Positions 8,466 through 15,837 of a stretch of DNA of 64,000 bases are shown here, in pieces (the stretch's first letter is position 1; every line of letters begins with the position of its first letter). A program made the translations under genes and the position numbers. Source of the DNA: Caulobacter sp031457805. GTDB lineage: Bacteria > Pseudomonadota > Alphaproteobacteria > Caulobacterales > Caulobacteraceae. The DNA lies in the NCBI RefSeq assembly GCF_031457805.1, contig NZ_JAVDXI010000001.1, positions 620,001-684,000 of the forward strand. Direction: 5' to 3'. Under the pieces are notes generated by a model. The model was given only the letters and a program-made list of their open reading frames with translations. It was not told the origin of the DNA and did not search any database.

Positions 8466-9950
8466 ATGAGCGGCCTTCTCAGCCTTACGACCTTCGCGCC
8501 CCTGGCCGGCGTCGCGGTGATCCTCGCCGCACGCGCCCTGCATGGCGCCGGAGAAAAGACCGACACCCTGGCCAAGTGGATCGCGCTCGTGACCACCCTG
8601 GTCACGTTCGGCCTGTCGATCGTTCTCACCGCCCAGTTCGACCCGAAGAACCCGGGCTTCCAATTCGTGGAAGACGTCGCCTGGTTCGCCGGCCTGCATT
8701 ATCGCATGGGTGTGGACGGCATTTCAGTGCTGTTCGTCCTGCTGACCGCGTTCCTGCTGCCGATCTGTATCGTGGCCAGCTGGAAGTCGGTCGAGAAGCG
8801 CGTCGTCGAGTACCTGATCGCCTTCCTCGTGCTCGAGACCCTGGTGATCGGCGTCTTCTGCGCGCTGGATCTCGTGCTGTTCTACCTCTTCTTCGAGGGC
8901 GGCCTGGTTCCGATGTTCCTGATCATCGGCATCTGGGGCGGCAAGCGCCGGATCTACGCGGCCTACAAGTTCTTCCTCTACACGCTGCTCGGTTCGGTGC
9001 TGATGCTGGCCGCGATCCTGGCGATGATCGGGATCTCCGGCACGGCCTCGATCCCCGAGCTGATGACGTTCAAGTTCGCTCCTTGGCTGCAGACTTGGCT
9101 GTGGCTGGCCTTCTTCGCCTCGTTCGCGGTAAAGATGCCGATGTGGCCCGTCCACACCTGGCTGCCCGACGCCCACGTCGAGGCGCCGACGGCCGGTTCG
9201 GTCATCCTGGCGGGCATCCTGCTGAAGATGGGCGGCTACGGCTTCATGCGCTTCAGCCTGCCGATGTTCCCGCATGCTTCGGAGATGTTCCAGCCGCTGG
9301 TTTTCGCGATGTCGGCGATCGCCATCGTCTACACCTCGCTGGTCGCCTTCCGTCAGACCGACATCAAGAAGCTGATCGCCTATTCGTCGGTCGCCCACAT
9401 GGGCTTCGTGACCATGGGCATCTTCTCGGGCAATGCGGCGGGCGAGCAGGGCGCTCTCTTCCAGATGCTGAGCCACGGGATCATCTCGGGCGCGCTCTTC
9501 CTGTGCGTCGGCGTGGTCTATGACCGCATGCACACCCGCGAAATCGCCTTTTATGGCGGCCTCACCAGCCGCATGCCGATGTACGCGGCGGTGTTCCTGC
9601 TGTTCACCATGGGCAATGTCGGCCTGCCGGGCACCTCGGGCTTCGTCGGTGAAATCCTGACCATGACCGGCGTCTACAAGGCCTCGACCTGGACGGCGAT
9701 CGTCTCGGCGACTGGGGTCATCCTGTCGGCCATGTACGCCCTGACCCTCTATCGCCGCGTGATGTTCGGCGAGATCACCAATCCGCAGCTGACCACGATC
9801 ACTGATCTGGACAAGCGCGAGATCCTGATCTTCGCCCCGCTGATCGTGTCGACGCTGGTGCTGGGTGTTTATCCCAATCTCGTTTTCAACCTGACCGCGA
9901 CGTCTGTCGACGCGCTCGTCGGCGCCTGGCGCGCCGCCGTGGGTGGGTGA
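8466..9950 (+). CDS. nuoM: NADH-quinone oxidoreductase subunit M
   Basis: NuoM is the middle antiporter-like proton-pumping subunit of complex I. The 494-residue product has about 14 membrane segments. The conserved pieces include FFEGGLVPMFLIIGIWGG, with the essential glutamate, and WLPDAHVEAPTAGSVILAG. A TTG 18 bases upstream keeps the frame open, but ATG 8466 follows GAGGGGGACGGAG and gives the normal MSGLLSLTTFAPL start. nuoN begins seven bases after the stop. Confidence 0.96.
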   Translation: MSGLLSLTTFAPLAGVAVILAARALHGAGEKTDTLAKWIALVTTLVTFGLSIVLTAQFDPKNPGFQFVEDVAWFAGLHYRMGVDGISVLFVLLTAFLLPICIVASWKSVEKRVVEYLIAFLVLETLVIGVFCALDLVLFYLFFEGGLVPMFLIIGIWGGKRRIYAAYKFFLYTLLGSVLMLAAILAMIGISGTASIPELMTFKFAPWLQTWLWLAFFASFAVKMPMWPVHTWLPDAHVEAPTAGSVILAGILLKMGGYGFMRFSLPMFPHASEMFQPLVFAMSAIAIVYTSLVAFRQTDIKKLIAYSSVAHMGFVTMGIFSGNAAGEQGALFQMLSHGIISGALFLCVGVVYDRMHTREIAFYGGLTSRMPMYAAVFLLFTMGNVGLPGTSGFVGEILTMTGVYKASTWTAIVSATGVILSAMYALTLYRRVMFGEITNPQLTTITDLDKREILIFAPLIVSTLVLGVYPNLVFNLTATSVDALVGAWRAAVGG

Positions 9951-9957
9951 GGAGCCA

Positions 9958-11403
9958 ATGACGTTTTCCGCCAACTTCTCGCTCGTGCTGCCTGAGGTCG
10001 TTCTCGCGATCGCGGCGCTGGTTCTACTGGTCGCCGGCGCCTTTCGAGGCAAGGTCGGGGCCATCTTCACGCTGGCGGCCGTCGCCTCCCTGATCGCCGC
10101 CGCCGCCACGGCGGTGCTGGGGCCCAAGGGCGCCGCGTTCGGCGGGGTCTACGTCGCCGACGCGGCCGCGACCTACGCCAAGGTGGCTATCTATCTTTCG
10201 AGCGCTGTGGCCGTCGTCCTCGGCGACCGATGGCTGGCTCAGCGGGGCGACCAGAAGTTTGAGTACGCGGTCCTGGTGATCCTGGCCGCGCTGGGCATGG
10301 GTGTCACCGCTTCGGCCGGTGACCTGATCAGCCTGTATGTCGGCGTCGAACTGCAATCGCTGGCGCTGTACGTTCTGGCCGCCATGCGCCGCGACGACGC
10401 CAAGTCCTCGGAAGCGGGCCTGAAGTACTTTGTGCTGGGCGCGCTGTCGTCGGGTCTGCTGCTGTACGGCAGCTCGCTGATCTACGGTTTTACCGGCTCG
10501 ACGCACTTCAGCCAGATCGCCCTGGCTGCTGCGCACGGCGGCTCGCATGGCGTTGGCCTGCTGTTTGGCCTGGTCTTCGTGATCTGCGGTCTGGCCTTTA
10601 AGGTCTCCGCCGCGCCGTTCCACATGTGGACGCCGGACGTCTATGAAGGCGCGCCGACGCCGGTCGTCGGCTTCTTCGCCGCCGCCCCGAAGCTGGCCGC
10701 CATGATGATGTTCGCCCGCGTTCTGGGCGACGCCTTCCCGGCGGCCGAGACGCAGTGGCGCCAGGTGCTGGTGATTGCGGCCCTGCTGTCGGTCTTCGTG
10801 GGCGCCTTCGCCGGTCTGGCGCAGAGCAACCTGAAGCGCCTGTGGGCCTACTCCTCGATCGCGAATGTCGGTTACGCCCTGCTAGGCGTCGCCGCCGGCG
10901 GCGAGGTCGGCCTCCAGTCGATGCTGATCTTCATGACGCTTTATATGGTGGACGTGACCGGCTTCTTCGCCTGCCTGCAGGCGTTGAACCGCGACGGCAA
11001 ACCGATGGAGACGATCCAGGACATGGCCGGTCTCGTGAAGCAGCGGCCCGGCGTCGCCCTGGCGATGACCGCGTTCTCGCTGTCGGCGCTGGGTCTGCCG
11101 CCGTTCTCCGGCTTCTGGGCGAAGTACTTCGTTTTCAAGGCCGCCATGGGTACGGGCGACGTCGTAATGCAGTGGGCCGCCGTACTGGGTCTGGTGGGTT
11201 CGGTGGTTGCGGCGTTCTATTACCTTCGCCTGATCAAGGCGATGTGGTTCGACGACGCTGCGGGCGGCGTGGACGCGCCGTCGCCGTCGGCCCGGGCCGT
11301 GGGTTTCGCCGCCGCGATCTTCTCGTTCCCGATCGTGCTCTTGGCCCTGGTCTGGCTCGAACCGGCCGCCAAGGCCGCCGCCGCCGCCTTTGGTCACGCG
11401 TGA
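9958..11403 (+). CDS. nuoN: NADH-quinone oxidoreductase subunit N
   Basis: NuoN is the third antiporter-like membrane subunit of complex I, lying next to NuoK and NuoJ. The 481-residue product contains the typical YVGVELQSLALYVLAA segment and the WTPDVYEGAPTPV loop. ATG 9958 was chosen over an upstream GTG that overlaps nuoM because GAGGAG sits just before it. This is the last nuo gene, but transcription probably continues into birA: the next likely start lies two bases after the TGA. Confidence 0.96.
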   Translation: MTFSANFSLVLPEVVLAIAALVLLVAGAFRGKVGAIFTLAAVASLIAAAATAVLGPKGAAFGGVYVADAAATYAKVAIYLSSAVAVVLGDRWLAQRGDQKFEYAVLVILAALGMGVTASAGDLISLYVGVELQSLALYVLAAMRRDDAKSSEAGLKYFVLGALSSGLLLYGSSLIYGFTGSTHFSQIALAAAHGGSHGVGLLFGLVFVICGLAFKVSAAPFHMWTPDVYEGAPTPVVGFFAAAPKLAAMMMFARVLGDAFPAAETQWRQVLVIAALLSVFVGAFAGLAQSNLKRLWAYSSIANVGYALLGVAAGGEVGLQSMLIFMTLYMVDVTGFFACLQALNRDGKPMETIQDMAGLVKQRPGVALAMTAFSLSALGLPPFSGFWAKYFVFKAAMGTGDVVMQWAAVLGLVGSVVAAFYYLRLIKAMWFDDAAGGVDAPSPSARAVGFAAAIFSFPIVLLALVWLEPAAKAAAAAFGHA

Positions 11404-11404
11404 C

Positions 11405-12157
11405 GTGACGGGCGTTTCGCCCGTCACTGTCCCCCCCATTGTCGTTCTAGACGAGATCGACTCGACCAACGCAGAAGCCCGGCGCCGGGCCGATGCCGGC
11501 GAGGCGGGCACTATGTGGCTTGTCGGTCTTCGGCAAACCGCCGGCCGCGGTCGTCGGGGACGCGCCTGGGAGACCGGCGAGGGCAATCTCGCCGCAACGC
11601 TCCTATTCCGAACCGACAGGCCGCCCGCCGAAGCGGCGCAAGTATCGTTTGTCGCTGCGCTTGCGGTCGCCGATTTGCTCGCCCGCTACGTTCCAAGCCA
11701 CCTCATCAGCCTGAAGTGGCCGAACGACCCGCTGCTGGCCGGATTGAAGGTCAGCGGCATTTTGGTTGAGTCTGGCGCTTCGCCGTTGGGCGGCCTTTGG
11801 CTGGCGGTGGGGGTCGGGGTGAATCTTAAACGCAAGCCGATCGACGCCGAGCGTCCAGCGACCGCGATCGCCACCTATCTGGAGACGCCGCCATCGCCGC
11901 AAGAGGCCGCCGAGGTTCTGGCAGAAGCCTTTGAACGCTGGCTCCGCACCTGGGACGTCCTAGGTTTTCCCGCCATCGCCGACGCCTGGACCGCGCGCGC
12001 CCATGGGCTGGGCGAGCCTTGCGTCGCTCGTCTTGGGCATGAGACCGTCGAAGGGATCGCTGAAGCCCTCGACGCCGATGGCGCGCTCCGTCTGCGCCTG
12101 GCCGATGGAAGTCTTCGCCGGATCACCGCCGGCGACGTGTTTTTTGGAGGCGCTTGA
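11405..12157 (+). CDS. birA: Biotin--[acetyl-CoA-carboxylase] ligase
   Basis: This enzyme activates biotin to biotinyl-AMP and attaches it to the biotin carrier protein of acetyl-CoA carboxylase. The product of about 250 residues contains the ligase signature QTAGRGRRGRAWE, the catalytic-core stretch LKWPNDPLL and KVSGILVE, and the small C-terminal domain. There is no N-terminal helix-turn-helix, so unlike E. coli BirA it should not act as a repressor. The start is uncertain: GTG 11405 is preferred, while a TTG at 11390 would overlap nuoN. The stop overlaps coaX (TGATG). Confidence 0.9.
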   Translation: MTGVSPVTVPPIVVLDEIDSTNAEARRRADAGEAGTMWLVGLRQTAGRGRRGRAWETGEGNLAATLLFRTDRPPAEAAQVSFVAALAVADLLARYVPSHLISLKWPNDPLLAGLKVSGILVESGASPLGGLWLAVGVGVNLKRKPIDAERPATAIATYLETPPSPQEAAEVLAEAFERWLRTWDVLGFPAIADAWTARAHGLGEPCVARLGHETVEGIAEALDADGALRLRLADGSLRRITAGDVFFGGA

Positions 12158-12939
12158 TGCTGCTGGCCATTGAGCAAGGCAACACCAACACCATGTTCGC
12201 CATCCACGACGGCGCGTCGTGGGTGGCGCAATGGCGCTCGGCGACCGAGAGCACGCGCACCGCCGACGAATATGTCGTCTGGCTCTCGCAACTGCTGTCG
12301 ATGCAGGGGTTGGGTTTCCGGGCGATCGATGCGGTGATCATCTCCAGCGTCGTGCCGCAATCGATCTTCAACCTGCGAAATCTGAGCCGGCGCTACTTCA
12401 ACGTCGAACCGCTGGTGATCGGCGAGAACGCCAAGCTGGGGATCGATGTCCGGATCGAAAAGCCCTCCGAGGCCGGCGCCGACCGCCTCGTCAACGCAAT
12501 TGGCGCGGCGATGATCTATCCTGGGCCGCTGGTGGTGATCGACAGCGGCACCGCCACCACGTTCGACATCGTGGCGGCCGACGGGGCTTTCGAAGGCGGC
12601 ATCATCGCGCCCGGCATCAACCTGTCGATGCAGGCGCTGCACGAGGCGGCGGCGAAGCTGCCGCGCATCGCTATTCAGCGGCCTGCGGGTAACAAGATCG
12701 TGGGAACTGACACGGTGTCCGCGATGCAATCTGGCGTCTTCTGGGGGTATATCTCCCTGATTGAGGGTCTCGTCTCGCGGATCAAGGCCGAGCGCGGCGA
12801 GCCCATGACCGTCATCGCCACAGGCGGCGTCGCCTCGCTGTTCGAAGGCGCCACCGACAGCATCGACCACTTCGACTCCGATCTCACGATCCGGGGTCTC
12901 CTCGAAATCTACCGCCGAAACACCATCTCCGAGACGTGA
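12157..12939 (+). CDS. coaX: Type III pantothenate kinase
   Basis: CoaX phosphorylates pantothenate in the first step of coenzyme A synthesis. The 260-residue product shows the ASKHA-fold motifs of type III kinases: an N-terminal phosphate loop IEQGNTNT, the pantothenate-site stretch GADRLVNAIGA and the second loop VIDSGTATTFD. The residue at position 6, where most CoaX proteins have a catalytic aspartate before the GNT motif, is glutamate here. Start and stop overlap the neighbours (TGATG on both sides), tying it to birA and rnj. Family assignment is firm. Confidence 0.94.
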   Translation: MLLAIEQGNTNTMFAIHDGASWVAQWRSATESTRTADEYVVWLSQLLSMQGLGFRAIDAVIISSVVPQSIFNLRNLSRRYFNVEPLVIGENAKLGIDVRIEKPSEAGADRLVNAIGAAMIYPGPLVVIDSGTATTFDIVAADGAFEGGIIAPGINLSMQALHEAAAKLPRIAIQRPAGNKIVGTDTVSAMQSGVFWGYISLIEGLVSRIKAERGEPMTVIATGGVASLFEGATDSIDHFDSDLTIRGLLEIYRRNTISET

Positions 12940-14618
12940 TGAAAAAGTCCAAGAACGACGAGTTCGTCTTCCTGCCTTTGGGCGGGTCGAACGAGATCGG
13001 CATGAATTTCAATCTTTACGGCTTCGGGCCGGCGCACGATCGCAAGTGGATCGTTGTCGACCTGGGTGTGACGTTTGGCGACCAAACGACACCAGGCGTC
13101 GAGATCATCCTGCCGGACCCGACCTATATCGAGCCCTATGCCGACGATATTCTTGGGATCGTGCTCACGCACGCCCACGAGGATCACCTCGGAGCCGTGC
13201 ACTGGCTCTGGCCGCGCCTGAAGGCGCCCGTGTTCGCCACGCCGTTCACGGCCTTCCTGCTGCGTGAGAAGCTGCGGGACGCCGATCTGTTGGGCGAGGT
13301 GCAGATCACCGAGGTCCCGCTGGGCGGCAGCTTCAAGCTGGGGCCGTTCGAGCTCGAGCTGATCACCCTGACCCACTCGATCCCGGAGCCGAACGGCCTG
13401 GCGATCAAGACGCCCTTGGGCACCGTGCTCCATACCGGCGACTGGAAGATTGATCCCGAGCCGCAGCTGGGCGCGCCGACCGACGAGGCCGCCATCCGCC
13501 GTCTTGGCGATGAAGGCGTGCTGGCCATGGTCTGCGACAGCACCAACGTCTTCCAGGAAGGCTCGGCCGGTTCCGAAGCCGATGTCCGAGAGGCGCTTGG
13601 AGCATTGATCAAGAGCCTCAGCGGCAAGATCGCCGTTGCCTGTTTCGCGTCGAACGTGGCGCGGATGGACACGGTGATCCGCGCGGCTCAGGCTTGTGGG
13701 CGCAAGGTCAGCCTCGCTGGTCGCTCTATGCATCGCATGGCGGCTGCGGCGCGGTCCGTCGGGCTGTTGGAAGGCCTGGAGCCGTTCATCAACGACGATC
13801 AGGCCAAGCATCTGCCCGAGAACGAGGTCCTCTATCTCTGCACGGGCAGCCAGGGCGAGGCGCGCGCGGCATTGTCGCGAATCGCCGATGGCAGTCATCC
13901 GCATGTGAAGATGGGTTCGGGTGATCACGTGATCTTCAGCTCGCGGGTGATCCCGGGCAACGAGATCCCGATCCGTAACCTGCAGAACAAGCTGGCCGAC
14001 CGGGGGGTGCGCCTGCACACCGAGCGCGATACGCCGGGCATTCACGTGTCGGGCCACCCGTGCCGCGATGAGCTGCGCCAGATGTATGCCTGGGTTCGTC
14101 CGCACATCGCCGTACCGACCCACGGAGAGCGCCGCCACCTGATCGAGCACGCGGCCTTGGCCAAGGACCTCCAGGTGCCTCACGCCGTCAGCCCGCGTAA
14201 CGGCGACATGGTGCTATTGGCGCCGGGGCAACCCGGGATCATCGATGAGGTCCCCGCGGGCCGCCTCTATGTCGACGGCGGCGTGGTCACGCCCGAGAAC
14301 GGCGAGGCGCTGCGTGAGCGTCGCCACGCGGCGTTCAACGGCGTGCTGGCGGTGTCGATCGTGCTCGATGGCCGCAACAAGATCGTCTCCGGTCCACAGA
14401 TCCGCGGCATCGGCCTGACGGGAGACGATGAATACAGCCTGGAAGATGCGCTGGACGACCTCTGCGAGGAGGCCGAGACCGCCTTCAAGAAGCTGGACGG
14501 CGACGCCCGCGAGATCGACGAAACGATCGAAGGCGCGATCTCCCGCGCCGTGAAGAAGGCCGCATTCCGTATCTGGGAACGTAAGCCTGTCGTCGAGACG
14601 ACGGTCCTTCGGCTCTGA
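12939..14618 (+). CDS. rnj: Ribonuclease J
   Basis: RNase J is a metallo-beta-lactamase/beta-CASP ribonuclease that acts in mRNA decay and rRNA maturation. The 559-residue product carries the zinc motif LTHAHEDHLGA near residue 75, the beta-CASP region (FASNVARMDTVIRAA, GRSMHRMA) and HVSGHPCRDELRQMY followed by PTHGERRHL. A C-terminal domain completes the usual length. The ATG overlaps the coaX stop (TGATG); a GTG one codon earlier is also possible. It closes the nuo-birA-coaX-rnj run, with a hairpin just downstream. Confidence 0.93.
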   Translation: MKKSKNDEFVFLPLGGSNEIGMNFNLYGFGPAHDRKWIVVDLGVTFGDQTTPGVEIILPDPTYIEPYADDILGIVLTHAHEDHLGAVHWLWPRLKAPVFATPFTAFLLREKLRDADLLGEVQITEVPLGGSFKLGPFELELITLTHSIPEPNGLAIKTPLGTVLHTGDWKIDPEPQLGAPTDEAAIRRLGDEGVLAMVCDSTNVFQEGSAGSEADVREALGALIKSLSGKIAVACFASNVARMDTVIRAAQACGRKVSLAGRSMHRMAAAARSVGLLEGLEPFINDDQAKHLPENEVLYLCTGSQGEARAALSRIADGSHPHVKMGSGDHVIFSSRVIPGNEIPIRNLQNKLADRGVRLHTERDTPGIHVSGHPCRDELRQMYAWVRPHIAVPTHGERRHLIEHAALAKDLQVPHAVSPRNGDMVLLAPGQPGIIDEVPAGRLYVDGGVVTPENGEALRERRHAAFNGVLAVSIVLDGRNKIVSGPQIRGIGLTGDDEYSLEDALDDLCEEAETAFKKLDGDAREIDETIEGAISRAVKKAAFRIWERKPVVETTVLRL

Positions 14619-14624
14619 CCTGTT

Positions 14625-14660
14625 GGGCGTCTGCGGCGGGTCCGTGGACGCCCCATCTTT
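14625..14660 (+). terminator. Probable terminator after rnj
   Basis: A 7-bp stem GGGCGTC/GACGCCC (14625-14631 with 14647-14653) with further CGG/CCG pairing inside is followed by CATCTTT. It stands seven bases after the rnj stop and before a gap of about 65 bases to mce. The T-tract is short, so termination may be partial. Confidence 0.4.
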
Positions 14661-14725
14661 CCGCGTTGCAGCACTGGTGCTAGGCCAACAGCCAACAACC
14701 AGAAAAGCAGCGGGAGTTCCTCCAG

Positions 14726-15145
14726 ATGATCGGCAAGCTCAATCACGTTGGCGTCGCCACGCCGTCCATCGACGAGTCGGTGAAGATGTATCGGGACCTG
14801 CTCGGCGCCACGTCGATCACCGACAAGTGGGCGATGCCTGAGCAGGGGGTCTGGGTCTGCTTCGTCAATCTGCCCAACAGCCAGATCGAATTGATCGAGC
14901 CCTATGGCGAGAACTCTCCTATCCACGGCTTCCTGGCCAAGAATCCCAAGGGCGGCCAGCACCACATCTGCTTCGAGGTAGAGAACATCTACGAAGCGCG
15001 TGACGCGCTCGTGGCGAAGGGCGCGACGGTGCTGGGCGAGCCCCGCATTGGAGCGCACGGCACGTTGATCATCTTCGTCCACCCTAAGGACATGGGTGGC
15101 ATGCTTGTCGAACTCATGGAAACGCCAAAGGACGCGCATCACTGA
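14726..15145 (+). CDS. mce: Methylmalonyl-CoA epimerase
   Basis: This enzyme interconverts the R and S forms of methylmalonyl-CoA in propionate breakdown. The 139-residue product is a glyoxalase-fold (VOC) protein with the metal ligands in their usual places: LNHVGVATPS (His), IELIEPYG (Glu), GGQHHICFEV (His) and GMLVELMET (Glu). The length is normal. A CGGGAG ribosome site precedes the ATG. The stop overlaps the start of the next gene (TGATG), a DUF1467 gene that commonly sits beside mce in alphaproteobacteria. Confidence 0.93.
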   Translation: MIGKLNHVGVATPSIDESVKMYRDLLGATSITDKWAMPEQGVWVCFVNLPNSQIELIEPYGENSPIHGFLAKNPKGGQHHICFEVENIYEARDALVAKGATVLGEPRIGAHGTLIIFVHPKDMGGMLVELMETPKDAHH

Positions 15146-15405
15146 TGAGCCCGATCACCTGGTTCGCGATCTACATGACCATCTGGTGGACCGTGCTGTT
15201 CGCGGTCCTGCCGCTGGGATCGCGCAGCTTCTTTGAAGCCGGGATCAAGCCGCCGCCGGGCGTCGAGCCCGGCGCGCCGATGAACCCGAACCTCAAGCGC
15301 AAGTTCATCACCACCACCTGGCTGTCCGCCGTGGTGTTCGCGCTGTTCTTCCTGATTGTGCACTTCAAGCTCATCACGCTTCCGGACCTGCCGGCGGCCG
15401 TGTGA
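15145..15405 (+). CDS. DUF1467 family small membrane protein
   Basis: An 86-residue protein with two predicted membrane helices (about residues 5-25 and 58-78) joined by a loop rich in proline and glycine. The pattern TIWWTVLFAVLPLGSRS near the N-terminus is characteristic of the DUF1467 family, found widely in alphaproteobacteria next to mce and proS. No biochemical role is established. It is translationally coupled to mce through a TGATG overlap. Confidence 0.88.
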   Translation: MSPITWFAIYMTIWWTVLFAVLPLGSRSFFEAGIKPPPGVEPGAPMNPNLKRKFITTTWLSAVVFALFFLIVHFKLITLPDLPAAV

Positions 15406-15417
15406 CGTGTGAATGCA

Positions 15418-15467
15418 CAAGCCTTGAGCGGGGCGCGACCGATTTGCCTCCAAACGCTCAAGGCTTG
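15418..15467. repeat. Perfect 13-bp inverted repeat
   Basis: CAAGCCTTGAGCG (15418-15430) is matched exactly by CGCTCAAGGCTTG (15455-15467) across a 24-base spacer. It lies 13 bases past the DUF1467 stop. No T-run follows, so it is not a classical intrinsic terminator. It could be an mRNA 3' stabilising hairpin or a protein-binding palindrome. Confidence 0.6.
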
Positions 15468-15497
15468 GGCGAACGATCTCATTGTTAGCGCTTCCGG

Positions 15498-15631
15498 CGG
15501 ATGGGCGTGCCCCACCACCTGTTCGGTCAGTAGGGTGTGTTCAGGAGATCGGCCTTGCCGGTCTCGCTCTGTGGCGTCTTCCCCGACGATGACTGACAGG
15601 CCGCGCGGCGATCCGCGCGGCCTCTCTTTTT
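15498..15631 (+). ncRNA. Candidate small RNA ending in an intrinsic terminator
   Basis: This stretch of about 134 bases in the 432-base gap between the DUF1467 gene and proS has no credible open reading frame but is highly structured. It contains a GATCGGC/GCCGGTC hairpin (from 15548), a possible CAC-CCT/AGG-GTG stem, and a strong terminator. Upstream, TTGGGCG (15465-15471) and GTTAGCGC (15484-15491), 12 bases apart, resemble a Caulobacter housekeeping promoter. I see none of the conserved pieces of tRNA or SRP RNA. The remainder of the gap (15632-15837) shows nothing I can name. The assignment is an inference from structure. Confidence 0.4.
15598..15631 (+). terminator. Strong intrinsic terminator
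   Basis: An 11-bp perfect stem AGGCCGCGCGG/CCGCGCGGCCT (15598-15608 with 15613-15623), tetraloop CGAT, is followed by CTCTTTTT. It ends a transcript that lies upstream of proS: either mce-DUF1467 read-through or the candidate sRNA. Confidence 0.85.
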
Positions 15632-15837
15632 CGCGGCCGGGGCCATAGTTTAGCCCGAAGCGCGACCGCAGAAGTGGCAGTGGTTTCTGCGATAGTCGCG
15701 CTTACAAGCTTGGATGGACGAGTCTGCTGATGCGGTTGAGATCAAAGATCTGAACCGGGAAGGCTCTACCGCGTTGCCAAGCTGTCGGGCGAGGGGCTAT
15801 CTCAGGCCCTTCTTGAATTCCCGGAGTTTCCAAGCTG

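Noticed and set aside
15498..15631. 6S RNA, SRP RNA or tRNA as the identity of the structured gap before proS
   Set aside because: The GGTTCGANTCC arm of tRNA and the GGAAGGAAGCAGCC loop of SRP RNA are absent. 6S RNA is usually next to zapA and ygfA, which are not here, and I cannot show its central bubble.
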